From: Tritrichomonas musculus
Taxonomy: Eukaryota > Parabasalia > Tritrichomonadida > Tritrichomonadidae
Direction: 5' to 3'
DNA length: 64,000 bases
Assembly (NCBI GenBank): GCA_039105265.1
Contig: JAPFFF010000003.1
Span: 7,626,001-7,690,000, forward strand
The stretch's first letter is position 1. Each line of letters starts with the position of its first letter. Below, one piece after another: positions 41,981 through 50,653 of this stretch. The position numbers and the translations under genes were made by a program. The notes beneath the pieces are model-generated. The model ran no database searches, was not told where the DNA came from, and was given only the letters and a program-made list of their open reading frames with translations.

Positions 41981-42390
41981 TAAAAAAAAATTTAATTTTT
42001 GTCAAAAAAATTGAAGAATTTATATATCTTGATGTTCATTTTAAATTTTTCATGATATTTTTATAATATATTTTGGATATATTTGTAAAATATTATAAAA
42101 TATTAAATCATTTTAATTTTTCATAAAAATACGAGTATAAACTAAAAATAAAAAATTAATTATACGATAGCTTTGAGATAAAAAATCAAAATATCATCTC
42201 AAAAAGTGAAAATTTCCATGAAATATGTTTTTTTACTTATTAAGCATTTATTGCCCTTAGGAATTGGATTTTTTGTGGCAATTTGGAAAAATTATTTTTG
42301 AGATAAATTTCTCAAGTAATATTTCTGATTGTATTTGTCCTTTATGTTTTAAAAAGGATCATCTGAAATTATTGAGCATCTGAAGTTCAT

Positions 42391-42490
42391 TAATAGCTTT
42401 TTCAAAGTTTTCAAATTTAAGATATATATACTTTTATAATTTCCAAGTAAATCAAGTCGTTCAAGTGTAAGTACATTTTCATTTAAATTT
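42391..42490 (-). pseudogene. duplicated fragment of the GH13 gene
   Basis: About 100 bases closely match 42949-43043 inside the neighbouring amylase pseudogene. On the minus strand it reads VLTLERLDLLGNYKSI, against ALTHEQLDLLGNYKKI there. It has diverged and carries no further GH13 sequence. A pair of direct repeats (AAAATATTTT.AATTCTGAT.TAATGAAGGA at 42525 and 42591) lies next to it. Confidence 0.75.
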
Positions 42491-42642
42491 AATATATTAG
42501 TTCACTAGGAAATATATTTTCATTTAAAAAATATTTTGAATTCTGATGTAATGAAGGATAAATATTTTATTAATTTTCTCTTTGTTTTATAAAATATTTT
42601 AAATTCTGATATAATGAAGGAGGATTGAATACTTCACTAATT

Positions 42643-43515
42643 TTATAATGAACTAAATTTTAATGCAATTTCTCTGTAAGGTGGGATATCGACATGAATT
42701 GCTCCATCAGGACTCAAAATAAAATCAAGATGATAATCAGAGAGCAAATCGGTCGCCTTATAACTTCCAGGCTTAATATTCATATAATCGAAAGCGGCCT
42801 TAGGAATATTTACGTCAACAGAAGCCAGATTGTCATCAAAGTTTGCCACGATGAGAATCAAATCATCATCCTTCTTTCTCAAGAAAGGATACTGTCTTGT
42901 ATTAAGGTGACCGTTTACGTACAACAAATCGAAGAACAAGCCTTGACTAATAGCTTTTTCAGAGTTTGCCAAATTCAATATCTTTTTATAATTTCCAAGC
43001 AAATCAAGTTGTTCGTGTGTAAGTGCATCTTCGTTATAATAACCGTTTTTGAGAGCTTCAGGCGACCAATAATCAAAGATTGTTAAACGTCCATCACGAC
43101 CACTGAATCCTTCCTCGTCCATTCCTTTCTCACCGAATTCTTGGCCAGCGTAAATCATGACAGGACTCTTATTCATCAGCGGGCCAATTGCAACAGCTGG
43201 AATTGCTTTCTGACAATTGCCCGCAAAGAAGTCGCTGCCAATTCGTTGCTCATCATGATTTTCATGTGATCCCAAATATCACCGATGCTTTCTCGCCTGT
43301 GAGTGATTTCTTGGGTTGACATGTAATGGCAGATGTTTCCACGAAGAGTGTCATACATTCCTACTTTGCTATAGAGATAATCAACACCAGATGAAATGTA
43401 GGTACGATATTGGTTTGGATCATTGACTTTGCCAATGAAGATGATGTTGGGATGTGCACCTTTGACTTTGGATGTTGCCTAGAAGACCTTGATGAGAAAT
43501 TCGAAATGTTTATTC
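42643..43515 (-). pseudogene. GH13 alpha-amylase, bacterial type, decayed
   Basis: The 5' part (43515-43260) reads EFLIKVF, an in-frame TAG, then ATSKVKGAHPNIIFIGKVND and GVDYLYSKVGMYDTLRGNIC, ending IGDIWDHM. The frame is then lost by a short deletion and resumes as ENHDEQRIGSDFFAGN, the GH13 conserved region IV. It continues to the C-terminal beta domain (DDDLILIVANFDDN) and a stop at 42643. The catalytic regions I-III upstream are missing. The style recalls Bacteroidetes-like alpha-amylases, so lateral acquisition is likely. Stop, deletion and 5' truncation rule out function. It abuts the charged plus-strand ORF at 43506. Confidence 0.8.
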
Positions 43516-45422
43516 CAAAAAAGGAAAAAGAAGAGGAAAAAAAGAAATTGAAAAAGTTAGATGTTAGTGATGATGATGTATCAGATCTTGAAGATATCGA
43601 CAAAGACGAAAAGAAAGATACCGATGAATCGGATTCATCTGATGAAGATTGGGTTGATGATTACGAAGAGGACGAAGAAGAGGATTTACCGGAGATGGAA
43701 AAATTTGATGACGAAAAGAAAGCGGAGACAAAAGAAGAACCACCAAAGGAAGAGCCAGTTCCTGAGACAAAAGAGGATACAATAGAAGATAAAGAATTGG
43801 AACAGGTTAAAAAAGAATTGGAAAAATTTAAAGAAAAATTAGATGGGAACGAATCAGAAGATTAACCCTCTAAAGAAGAGGAACCCAAGAAAGAAGAGGA
43901 AAAGAAAAAGAGAAGTCTCAGTGCAAAAGACTATATTCATAATCCAACATATTTGTATAAAGAAACTGGAGACGAAGATGATGATTTGAGTGATTTATCA
44001 GATGATGAACCAGAAATCAAAAAAGATGAAAAACCTGTCATTGAAGAGAAATCATAGATAATCATTGATAAGGCAGATATTGAGACACCAGAAAAGAAAT
44101 TTCTACCCGAGGAACCAAAATTGTCATTATTAAAAGCAAAAGTGAAAAAACTCAAAGAAGAAAAACAAAAAGAACGTCTTGAAGAATCAACACCAATAAC
44201 TTCCGAAATACAATCTGACGCTCCACAAGAGATATCAACTCCTGAACCTGAGATTAAACCACAAAAGATTCCAAAAAAAGAAATAAAAATACCAAAAGCA
44301 GAAGAGGTTCCAATTCCTGTTTTACAAGAGGGACCCGCTGTTGTTGCTGAAAGTGCTATTGTTATGAAAAATGGAAAACCAATAAAAATAAAAGGGAAAG
44401 ATATCTTTCCAAAATCGAAAAAACCTTGGGATCATGGGTATCATAATGGAGATGATTATGGATTTGGAAATAAACAAACTGTAAAAAGTAGGACAAAAGA
44501 TAGAAATAAATCATTAAGGGAACAATTTAAAGCTTTCAATGAGAGTTTAAATCCTGCCAATTTTAGTGATCAAAATATAATAATAGAAAATGGAAATATG
44601 AATAAATATATTGATGATTTGAAGAATCAAGTGATGAGTGATTTTGTGAAAAATCCAACAGTTGATATTGAAATACCAGATTATAATGACTTCAAAAAAC
44701 AATGGAAAGATGAATTTAATCAAATTAAAGAGAGAGTTTTTGATGAATTAGCTCAATAAGAATATACCGTTGAAGATTCTCCTGATGCAAAAGAGAATTT
44801 GATGAAAAAAGGTCAAGATATGATTAAACAATTAATTGATTCAAGTAATTACACCCCTCAAGAAAAAGAAATGTTAATGAAGCAAGCAGATAATTTGATC
44901 AAAAAAGATAAGGAAACAGGAAAAACATATTTCTATGATTCCGATTCTGATGATGACGATAGATATACTTATTTAAAGAGAACGAGAAACGGATAAAGAA
45001 AAATAAGGAAACAAATTATGGATTCTGATTCAGATAGTGATGATGAGAGGCTTCGAAAGAGGAGAATCTTACGGAGTTCAGATAGGACAGGAACCATAAG
45101 AGATTTAATGGAAAGGAGGAAAAGAAATTTCAAATCAAGATATGGAGATTCCAGTTCCGATGATGAAGAATTATCATTTAAGAGAAGATTAAACAAACTT
45201 AAAAGATTGAGAGAACGAGAAACGGATAAAGAAAAATATAAAAAATGATTATTAAAAGAGAAGGAACAAGAATTGGAAAAGAAAGAGAAAGACCGTGAAA
45301 AAATTCGAAAAAAGATAGAAAAAGAGATTGAAGAAAAAGAGAAAAAACTCTTGAAGGAATCAGGGAAAGAGGACAATAAAGAAATCAAAAAGGAAGCTAA
45401 ATTAAGGAGAAATAAAAAATGA
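43506..45422 (+). pseudogene. long charged protein ORF with five in-frame stops
   Basis: From ATG 43506 (MFIPKKEKEEEKKKLKKLD) one frame runs about 638 codons to TGA 45420, broken only by TAA 43863, TAG 44055, TAA 44757, TAA 44994 and TGA 45246; no frameshift is needed. The product is highly charged: acidic Asp/Glu blocks, PEPEIKPQKIPKKEIKIPKA, a more ordered part (KKPWDHGYHNGDDYGFGNKQ, QVMSDFVKNPTVDIEIPDY), then DSDSDSDDERLRKRR and a K/E coiled-coil tail. The family is unrecognised. All five stops can derive from CAA, CAG or CGA by one C-to-T change. Either a decayed gene or, less likely, a recoded one. It starts inside the amylase remnant on the opposite strand. Confidence 0.6.
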
Positions 45423-46187
45423 GTTTAAAAATTTTTTTGCGATCCCATTTTTAAAAATCAGCAATCCCAAATAAAAAACCTAGGATAATAAATGACCTTA
45501 TTTTAAAATCTTAGGTTTTATATCTAGTAATAATACTATTTTAGTGATACTATTTTTGATCCCATTCTTGAAAAACTCCCATGGAAAATTTTTCGACTCA
45601 AAAAATTTTACAACCCAGATCTAAAATTATTTATAGGAAAGTTGGCCGCCCCAAAATTGGGACGATAAATGGGATTCAAAATGTCAAAAAACTCGGTTCC
45701 CCCATCTATGTATCTCTATGTTTTTGACAATCCCATTTTGTGATCCTAAAAAGTGTTAACCACGATAAATTGAAAAATCATAGAAAAAAAAATATTGAAT
45801 AGTCTTTGAATTTTTTTTCTATGTTCTTTCAATTAATTTTGAATACTCTTTGAATTTTAATCATTAAATGGAATAAAATTTTTTGTATTTGGGTTTACCA
45901 ATTATATTTTTGGGCTTCCCAAATGTTTTTTGGGCTTCCCTATCAAAGTATTTGGGACGCTCTATGTATGTTTGGGCAACCCAATCACAACTTTGGAACT
46001 CCCAAATATATCCTAGACTCTCCCAAATATTGCTTGGGCAGCTCAAATTGATCGAAAATTTTTTCACTTTTTTGAATTCATTATCAAAAGTTTAATTGAG
46101 AACCCATTGAAAATAAAAATTATAATTGAGAACCCATTGAAAATAAAAATAAAAATAAAATTTTGAAATGTGATTTAAAAAATTCTT
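45423..46187. repeat. spacer with TTTGGG/CCCAAA minisatellite and 32-bp direct repeat
   Basis: 45885-46050 holds about seven imperfect 24-base units built on TTTGGG...CCCAAA (GGGCTTCCCAAATGTTTTTT). 46099-46150 has two copies of AATTGAGAACCCATTGAAAA at about 32-base spacing. The first 460 bases contain scattered short GATCCCATT-like words. No gene recognised. Confidence 0.6.
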
Positions 46188-46875
46188 TCACATTTTGCGA
46201 AAATAGAGAGAATAAAATTGGTTCTCATCCCTTTTTTGTTTTCTATAGAAAAAGTTGTGGAAATTTGATAATTTTCCAATCCCATTATTGGATATTTCAA
46301 ATGAGAAATAATCTTCCAATTTTTCTCGAATTTTCGTAAAGGGAACTCCATCATTCCATTCTTTTGGGAGAGATTCAACAAATTCATCCATATGCTCATT
46401 GATATGTCTATGTTTGACTCGAATTTGATATTGATTGAAATTTTTCCTGCTTGGTCTTTCCCTTTTCGGTGCTGGAGGTGGAGATGGATCTCTTGATCTT
46501 CGAGGCCGTCCTCGACGTCGTTGTTGTGCCATTGGAATTTGATGCACTTCGGGGATTGGTGGAGGAGCAATCTCTTTTCGGAATTTGTCTATTTCCAAAT
46601 AATTTGAATCATTTGCCTTTTTTTCAGCAACAAAGATTGGTTCAAAGTTTTACCTCATTATAGTGATGGATGATATAATCTCTTGCATCTAATTTCTTTG
46701 ATTTTTTGTTCGAATCATCAGAATCATCAGAGAAAAAATATTTTTTGTTTGATAAAATATCTGCAATTTCTTTTGCATCCCAATGGTCATCGTTTGGTTC
46801 CAGAAAAAAATCATCTTGATTTGGCCAGCTTCGGTTAAAATTCATCCAAAAAATAGAAAAAGTGATGTATCTCAC
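46188..46875 (-). pseudogene. cluster protein A with shared C-terminal domain, frameshifted
   Basis: Two overlapping frames join into one product of about 225 residues. The first reads MNFNRSWPNQDDFFLEPNDD to HHYNEVK near 46645, the second FEPIFVAEKKANDSNYLEID onward; one base near the AAAA at 46645 accounts for the shift. The middle is basic and proline-rich (RRRGRPRRSRDPSPPPAPKR), with a GRP core like an AT-hook. The last 75 residues (NEHMDEFVESLPKEWNDGVP to FYSLYFRKM) are the domain shared with the products at 46963 and 48071. Helices followed by a beta-hairpin suggest a winged helix, so DNA binding is inferred. The second part has no ATG near its start, which supports a single split gene. 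Confidence 0.6.
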
Positions 46876-46884
46876 GTGTCACAT

Positions 46885-46885
<1 letters not shown>

Positions 46886-46918
<33 letters not shown>
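46886..46918 (+). repeat. poly(A) tract, 33 bases
   Basis: Uninterrupted A run just upstream of the minus-strand gene starting near 46875. Confidence 0.9.
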
Positions 46919-46920
<2 letters not shown>

Positions 46921-46962
46921 TTAAAAAAATAAAAATAAAATGTAAAGTATTGAATTTTTTAT

Positions 46963-47538
46963 TTAACGTTTTTTATAAACCATTACCCGTTTTCCATTTA
47001 TCGTTTTTCGTCTGGTGAGTAATTTTTCTTTAACTTCTTGTAATTGTCCAATTCCTGAATTTGAGATTGGGAAATGGAAATAATTTTGAAATGATATGCG
47101 AAATTTCTCTACTAGAATTCCATCAGCCCATTCTTTATCTGAGAAACAATTTATAAAATCATCAAAATGAAGTCGTATATTGTTTATTTTCTTTCTTCTT
47201 TTATATTGAGTTTCCATTGACTTAATGGGAATATCATTTAAGATAGTTGAGATTTGTAAATCCATTTTTTGTTGTCCTGGATGAAACTCTGGGGAATTTA
47301 TGAATGAATCCTCCATTGATGTTTCAATTATTTGAGAGTTTTCTGATGAATTTGGCGTAGCAATATGAACTCTACCCATTCTCCTTGTTAAATTTTCGAC
47401 TTCAAATATCGTACTTGGCGAAGGAATATAATTTTGAGGTGAATTTGCATTGATTAATCCTGCAGCAATAAGTGCTTTTTGAGAATTTTGTCTCGAGCCT
47501 GATTCACTTGTTTCTTCATCCTCAAAATAATCGGTCAT
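46963..47538 (-). CDS. cluster protein B with shared C-terminal domain
   Basis: 191 residues from ATG 47538 (MTDYFEDEETSESGSRQNSQ). Amino part acidic and S/N-rich, probably disordered. Last 75 residues: IRLHFDDFINCFSDKEWADG, then ILVEKFRISFQNYFHFPISN, SGIGQLQEVKEKLL and a basic hairpin RRKTINGKRVMVYKKR. The pattern (W.DG, KIR..., F.F.ISN.GIG.L, basic hairpin) is shared with proteins A and D of the cluster and suggests a winged-helix DNA-binding fold; I know no named family for it. Its ATG overlaps the stop of the upstream gene as ATGA, unusual in a eukaryote. TCACTTT lies 15 bases upstream as a possible initiator. Confidence 0.65.
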   Translation of the reverse strand: MTDYFEDEETSESGSRQNSQKALIAAGLINANSPQNYIPSPSTIFEVENLTRRMGRVHIATPNSSENSQIIETSMEDSFINSPEFHPGQQKMDLQISTILNDIPIKSMETQYKRRKKINNIRLHFDDFINCFSDKEWADGILVEKFRISFQNYFHFPISNSGIGQLQEVKEKLLTRRKTINGKRVMVYKKR

Positions 47539-48017
47539 GACAAAAAGAAAAGTGAAGTGAAAAAAGTTAATTTTTTATTCAACCACAAATCTGATTGTTC
47601 ATCATGATCACTCTTTATTTCTTTTTCTGTCTGAGATTCTTTTACGAGGTTTGATTCCTTTTCCTTGTTTGATTCATCCTTTTGGACCTCAGGCATGATT
47701 CTATTAATGGGAATCTCGAATTTATAGGGTTCCAAAGTTGTTGTGAATTTGATTGGTCCAGAAAAATCGAACTGATTTTTCGTTTGCAAACATTGAAAAC
47801 TCATTTGGATATTCCTCATTGCTTCTGATAACGATTTGTTCGTCTCCATGATGGAGAGAATATCATGTTGCATTCGGAGCATTCGTTTCCATGTAGCTTT
47901 TCGAAGTTTCATTTTCTGTTCTTTCTTCTTTTTCATTGGTACTTCGTCATTAAAATAATTCTTTTCGAAGGAGTCGAAATCGAAATTTTCGGGATTGGGC
48001 TTTCGTCCTCGAGACAT
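47535..48017 (-). CDS. cluster protein C, basic to acidic, unknown
   Basis: 160 residues from ATG 48017 (MSRGRKPNPENFDFDSFEKN). The amino end has an AT-hook-like RGRKP core, then a basic helix (KKKKEQKMKLRKATWKRMLRM) and a helical block HDILSIMETNKSLSEAMRNI. The tail is charged, ends in DHDEQSDLW, and is followed by hydrophobic residues (LTFFTSLFFLS). The family is not recognised and it lacks the domain of its neighbours. TCACTTTTTGTAATG upstream places an initiator A at 48027, 10 bases before the start. A 28-base motif 37-66 bases upstream is shared with the gene at 48646. Confidence 0.6.
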   Translation of the reverse strand: MSRGRKPNPENFDFDSFEKNYFNDEVPMKKKKEQKMKLRKATWKRMLRMQHDILSIMETNKSLSEAMRNIQMSFQCLQTKNQFDFSGPIKFTTTLEPYKFEIPINRIMPEVQKDESNKEKESNLVKESQTEKEIKSDHDEQSDLWLNKKLTFFTSLFFLS

Positions 48018-48021
48018 TACA

Positions 48022-48029
48022 AAAAGTGA
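48022..48029 (-). promoter_or_regulatory. initiator motif of cluster gene C
   Basis: On the minus strand TCACTTTT with the A at 48027, 10 bases before the ATG at 48017; fits TCA(+1)Y(T/A)(T/A). Confidence 0.5.
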
Positions 48030-48053
48030 AGTCAAAAAAATGTACAAAAAAAA

Positions 48054-48083
48054 CGATAAAACAATTCAATTTAAATTTTTTTT
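48054..48083 (-). promoter_or_regulatory. duplicated upstream motif, copy 1
   Basis: Plus-strand CGATAAAACAATTCAATTTA followed by an A/T run, nearly identical to 48667-48696. Both copies lie 20-40 bases upstream of a minus-strand ATG (48017 and 48646). Confidence 0.5.
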
Positions 48084-48646
48084 AATCTTGATGTTTTTTT
48101 GTAAAAGAAAAGCCGAATTGTTGTTTTTCCACATCTAACCTGCTTTCCATAAAAATATTTTCGAAAATTGGAAAGCCCTGCAATGCACCGGTTGGTTAAT
48201 CTTACCTCGAAAAATATTTCCATATGTCTTCTTATTTGGTCGATTGTCATTCCTGCTTCTCGTTGTCTCGGGGATAAAGTTTTGGTAAAATCAACAAAAT
48301 TTTCATTCATTTGTACATGAATTTTGTATTTTTCCCCAGGTCTCATATTCCAGATTTCATTGTGTACAACAAATTCATCATTGTCTTCAGGATCGAAGTC
48401 GCATTGAGATTTTGAGTCTGACGATTCTTCTAAATCTGAGTAAGAATCTGTTTTTTCATCAGAAGAGGAATCTTTCCTGCCAAAAAATTGTTTTTCTGTT
48501 ATTTTTGGTTTGTCTTTTTGAGAATCCTCTATGCGAGTCATTCTCTTTTCGAGATTGAACATCCGTCGTTCAATATTAACTATTCTCTTATGTTCATCTT
48601 TGGACGCTGTTCTACTGATACAAGGAACAGGTAATGCTTTGTTCAT
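48071..48646 (-). CDS. cluster protein D with shared C-terminal domain
   Basis: 191 residues from ATG 48646 (MNKALPVPCISRTASKDEHK). A coiled-coil segment (IVNIERRMFNLEKRMTRIED) is followed by an acidic serine-rich stretch (SSSDEKTDSYSDLEESSDS), a GEKYKIHVQM strand, and the shared domain: NENFVDFTKTLSPRQREAG, MTIDQIRRHMEIFFEVRLTN, RCIAGLSNFRKYFYGKQVRC, ending KTTIRLFFYKKTS. The coiled coil suggests dimerisation; DNA binding is inferred from the winged-helix-like end. It is the outermost gene of the minus group and diverges from the plus group 63 bases away. Family unknown. Confidence 0.65.
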   Translation of the reverse strand: MNKALPVPCISRTASKDEHKRIVNIERRMFNLEKRMTRIEDSQKDKPKITEKQFFGRKDSSSDEKTDSYSDLEESSDSKSQCDFDPEDNDEFVVHNEIWNMRPGEKYKIHVQMNENFVDFTKTLSPRQREAGMTIDQIRRHMEIFFEVRLTNRCIAGLSNFRKYFYGKQVRCGKTTIRLFFYKKTSRLKKI

Positions 48647-48666
48647 AAATTTTTTTTTTGACAAAA

Positions 48667-48696
48667 CGGATAAAACAATACAATTTAAAAATTTTT
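48667..48696 (-). promoter_or_regulatory. duplicated upstream motif, copy 2
   Basis: Plus-strand CGGATAAAACAATACAATTT followed by an A/T run, matching 48054-48083 with about two differences. It lies between divergent genes D (48646) and E (48709), so it could serve both. Confidence 0.5.
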
Positions 48697-48708
48697 ATCT
48701 CCATTCAA

Positions 48709-48960
48709 ATGGAATCAAAAATTTCAAAACTTTTGAAAATTTTGAAATTAATATTAGAATGGAGAATGATAACCGATGAAGATAAAGAACAAGATATAAT
48801 TGATCAAATAATTGAAATTTCAAATATGTTTTTTGAGAAAAGCTTTTTAGATAAATTTGAAAACGAATCAAATTTTATTGATATGTTTGAAGCAATGGTT
48901 CTCAAAGAAATTGAAACCATTGACAACTATATTTCTATCTTTCTTTATCAAACAGCATGA
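48709..48960 (+). CDS. cluster protein E, small helical acidic protein
   Basis: 83 residues (MESKISKLLKILKLILEWRM to NYISIFLYQTA), predicted all-helical, with a hydrophobic amphipathic start and an acidic middle (DEDKEQDIIDQIIEI). No family recognised. First gene of the plus group; the next possible ORF starts 29 bases later, again very compact. Confidence 0.5.
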   Translation: MESKISKLLKILKLILEWRMITDEDKEQDIIDQIIEISNMFFEKSFLDKFENESNFIDMFEAMVLKEIETIDNYISIFLYQTA

Positions 48961-48976
48961 CGTAACACATTTCACA

Positions 48977-48982
48977 TCATTT
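48977..48982 (+). promoter_or_regulatory. initiator motif of cluster gene F
   Basis: TCATTT with the A at 48979, 11 bases before the ATG at 48990. Confidence 0.5.
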
Positions 48983-48989
48983 TTTTACA

Positions 48990-49560
48990 ATGGGCAACGA
49001 TTACTCCTATGTCATAAAAAGATCCGAAGATCAATTTTGGGTGTAATTTCGGAATTTCCAAATTCATGAAGGCTACCTTCACATGTTTCAAGAGGAGTTG
49101 ATACGAATTCATTCCATCCCTGAAGACAAGAGAACGGATTTGGAAAAATATCGATATCCAAGATTACCAAATTGGATCAAAAAGCAAACTGAACAATGCA
49201 ATTTTTGCATCAATCGTTGCATGTTCTTTCATAATGCAATCAAAGATTTGGAAGCATAGGAAATGGGCAGTCATTCAAGTTCGAAGTGACGATCCATTGG
49301 CTCAACCTTTATCATTTCCACTCAATAATCTAGAATTGCTCGTCCACAAATTCAAACCAAATAAAAGACGTAATGGACGAGAAATCTATCAGAATCTTCT
49401 CAAAGAAATCGAGGACAGGAAAAAGAGAGAAGAACAACAGCAACAACAACAGCAACAACAACAACAAGAAGAAGATCAACAACAGCAACAACCAGACGAA
49501 GAACAACAACAAGATCCAAGAGAAATTTACTCAATTGACTATTTGCTGAATAAACATTAA
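48990..49560 (+). pseudogene. cluster protein F with poly-Gln tail, broken
   Basis: From ATG 48990: MGNDYSYVIKRSEDQFWV, TAA at 49044, then FRNFQIHEGYLHMFQEELIR and EKYRYPRLPNWIKKQTEQCN, then FCINRCMFFHNAIKDLEA and TAG at 49257. A +1 shift near 49260-49280 then gives VRSDDPLAQPLSFPLNNLEL, KFKPNKRRNGREIYQNLLKE, a Gln-rich run (about 49435-49512) and stop at 49560. Both internal stops fall where CAA or CAG would give Gln. A C..C...C set (CNFCINRC) might bind metal. The family is not recognised. The initiator motif is intact although the frame is not. Confidence 0.55.
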
Positions 49561-49714
49561 TCAATTTTTTTTAAATCTATTTTATTTTATTTTTATTTTA
49601 CATTTTAGCGGAGATAACTTTTTCAATTAAATTATTTTTTTACTTTTGATAAGATTTTGTCTGTTTATTTGAATACTTTATTCTATCCCCCAATAAAATC
49701 TTTTTTCAAAAAGT

Positions 49715-49720
49715 TCATTT
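49715..49720 (+). promoter_or_regulatory. initiator motif of cluster gene G
   Basis: TCATTT with the A at 49717, 10 bases before the ATG at 49727. Confidence 0.5.
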
Positions 49721-49726
49721 TTATTA

Positions 49727-50044
49727 ATGATTCCCTTTCATTTGAATGAACGCGTTTGCATTGCAATGAACATTGATAAAGTAATCGATACGGATCCACC
49801 AAATCGACAACCCTCCGAGAAATTAAAAGAACTCATGGAACAATATCGAGAAAACGAAAAAAACATGAATTCAAACTTAAATCATGTGATTTATTTAACA
49901 AGCTTGGACGGATGGTGGCTGAAAAAAAAAAAAAACAAAACACCAAAAATACTTATTGACGATGATCAAAGAACAAAACACAAAAAAGAAAAGACTCCTT
50001 TATCTTTTAGAGAAAGAACTCCAAAACGACATTTTATGGAATGA
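49727..50044 (+). CDS. cluster protein G, small charged protein
   Basis: 105 residues (MIPFHLNERVCIAMNIDKVI to TPKRHFME). Helical acidic middle (PSEKLKELMEQYRENEKNMN), then a strand NHVIYLTSLDGWW and a strongly basic tail (KKKKNKTPK, KHKKEKTPLS). Small, nucleic-acid-binding-like composition; no family recognised. Last intact gene of the plus group. Confidence 0.5.
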   Translation: MIPFHLNERVCIAMNIDKVIDTDPPNRQPSEKLKELMEQYRENEKNMNSNLNHVIYLTSLDGWWLKKKKNKTPKILIDDDQRTKHKKEKTPLSFRERTPKRHFME

Positions 50045-50649
50045 ATAAACAATTTCCTTCTTCATTTTATTTTTATTTATTTACAAATAAACAAATAATC
50101 ATATCATATTTTATGTTAAACTCAATTTTTTACTTTTTTTTCGATTCAATGATATTTTGTTTCTATTCAAAAGAAAGGTAAACGGAGGCCGTTTATTTTG
50201 TCCGTTAATAAAACATCAATAACAATTGATGAGAGATATTTTGATATTTTAAAATAATATTATAACTTACGGAGTAGAAATTTATCTTTTTTTTGTACTT
50301 TTGATTATCATGGATATTAATCATGAACAAAATGTTTCGATTATTACTTCACTTCTAATGATTTATATTGTATGTCAGTATATAATATTGGCTATATAGA
50401 CAAAAAATAATCGTATCATTTCCCTAATATCGTGAAAATATTTTTTCAATGAATTTTTTTATGAATGGCAACTTTTTGTTAAATTATCTAACTTTTTGTG
50501 ATATAATGATAAAACCAAAAGTATATATTGATATATCTTTTCAATGAAAATTTATTTTAGAAACATTTATCATAAATTATTTTTAATTTAATATCTATAT
50601 TTTAAAATGTTTTTTTATTTTGAATATTTGTATATATAATTGAACTTTT
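50045..50649. other. intergenic with GC-containing hairpin
   Basis: A short hairpin-like stretch TAAACGGAGGCCGTTTA lies at about 50178-50194. Otherwise AT-rich, no gene seen. Confidence 0.55.
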
Positions 50650-50653
50650 TTAA

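Noticed and set aside
43410..43865. Start of the charged ORF at 43410
   Set aside because: The first 32 codons are antisense shadow of the amylase remnant; the ATG at 43506 marks the start of the distinctive charged sequence.
43506..45422. Genetic-code change with TAA and TAG read as Gln
   Set aside because: Not supported as a main hypothesis: an in-frame TGA is also present, neighbouring genes use TAA as a true stop, and the poly-Gln tract uses only CAA and CAG. Kept only as a testable alternative.
46640..46650. GTAAAA at the frame break in cluster gene A as an intron 5' site
   Set aside because: Trichomonad introns need GTATGT-like 5' ends and an ACTAAC-AG 3' end; neither is present, so a frameshift is the simpler reading.
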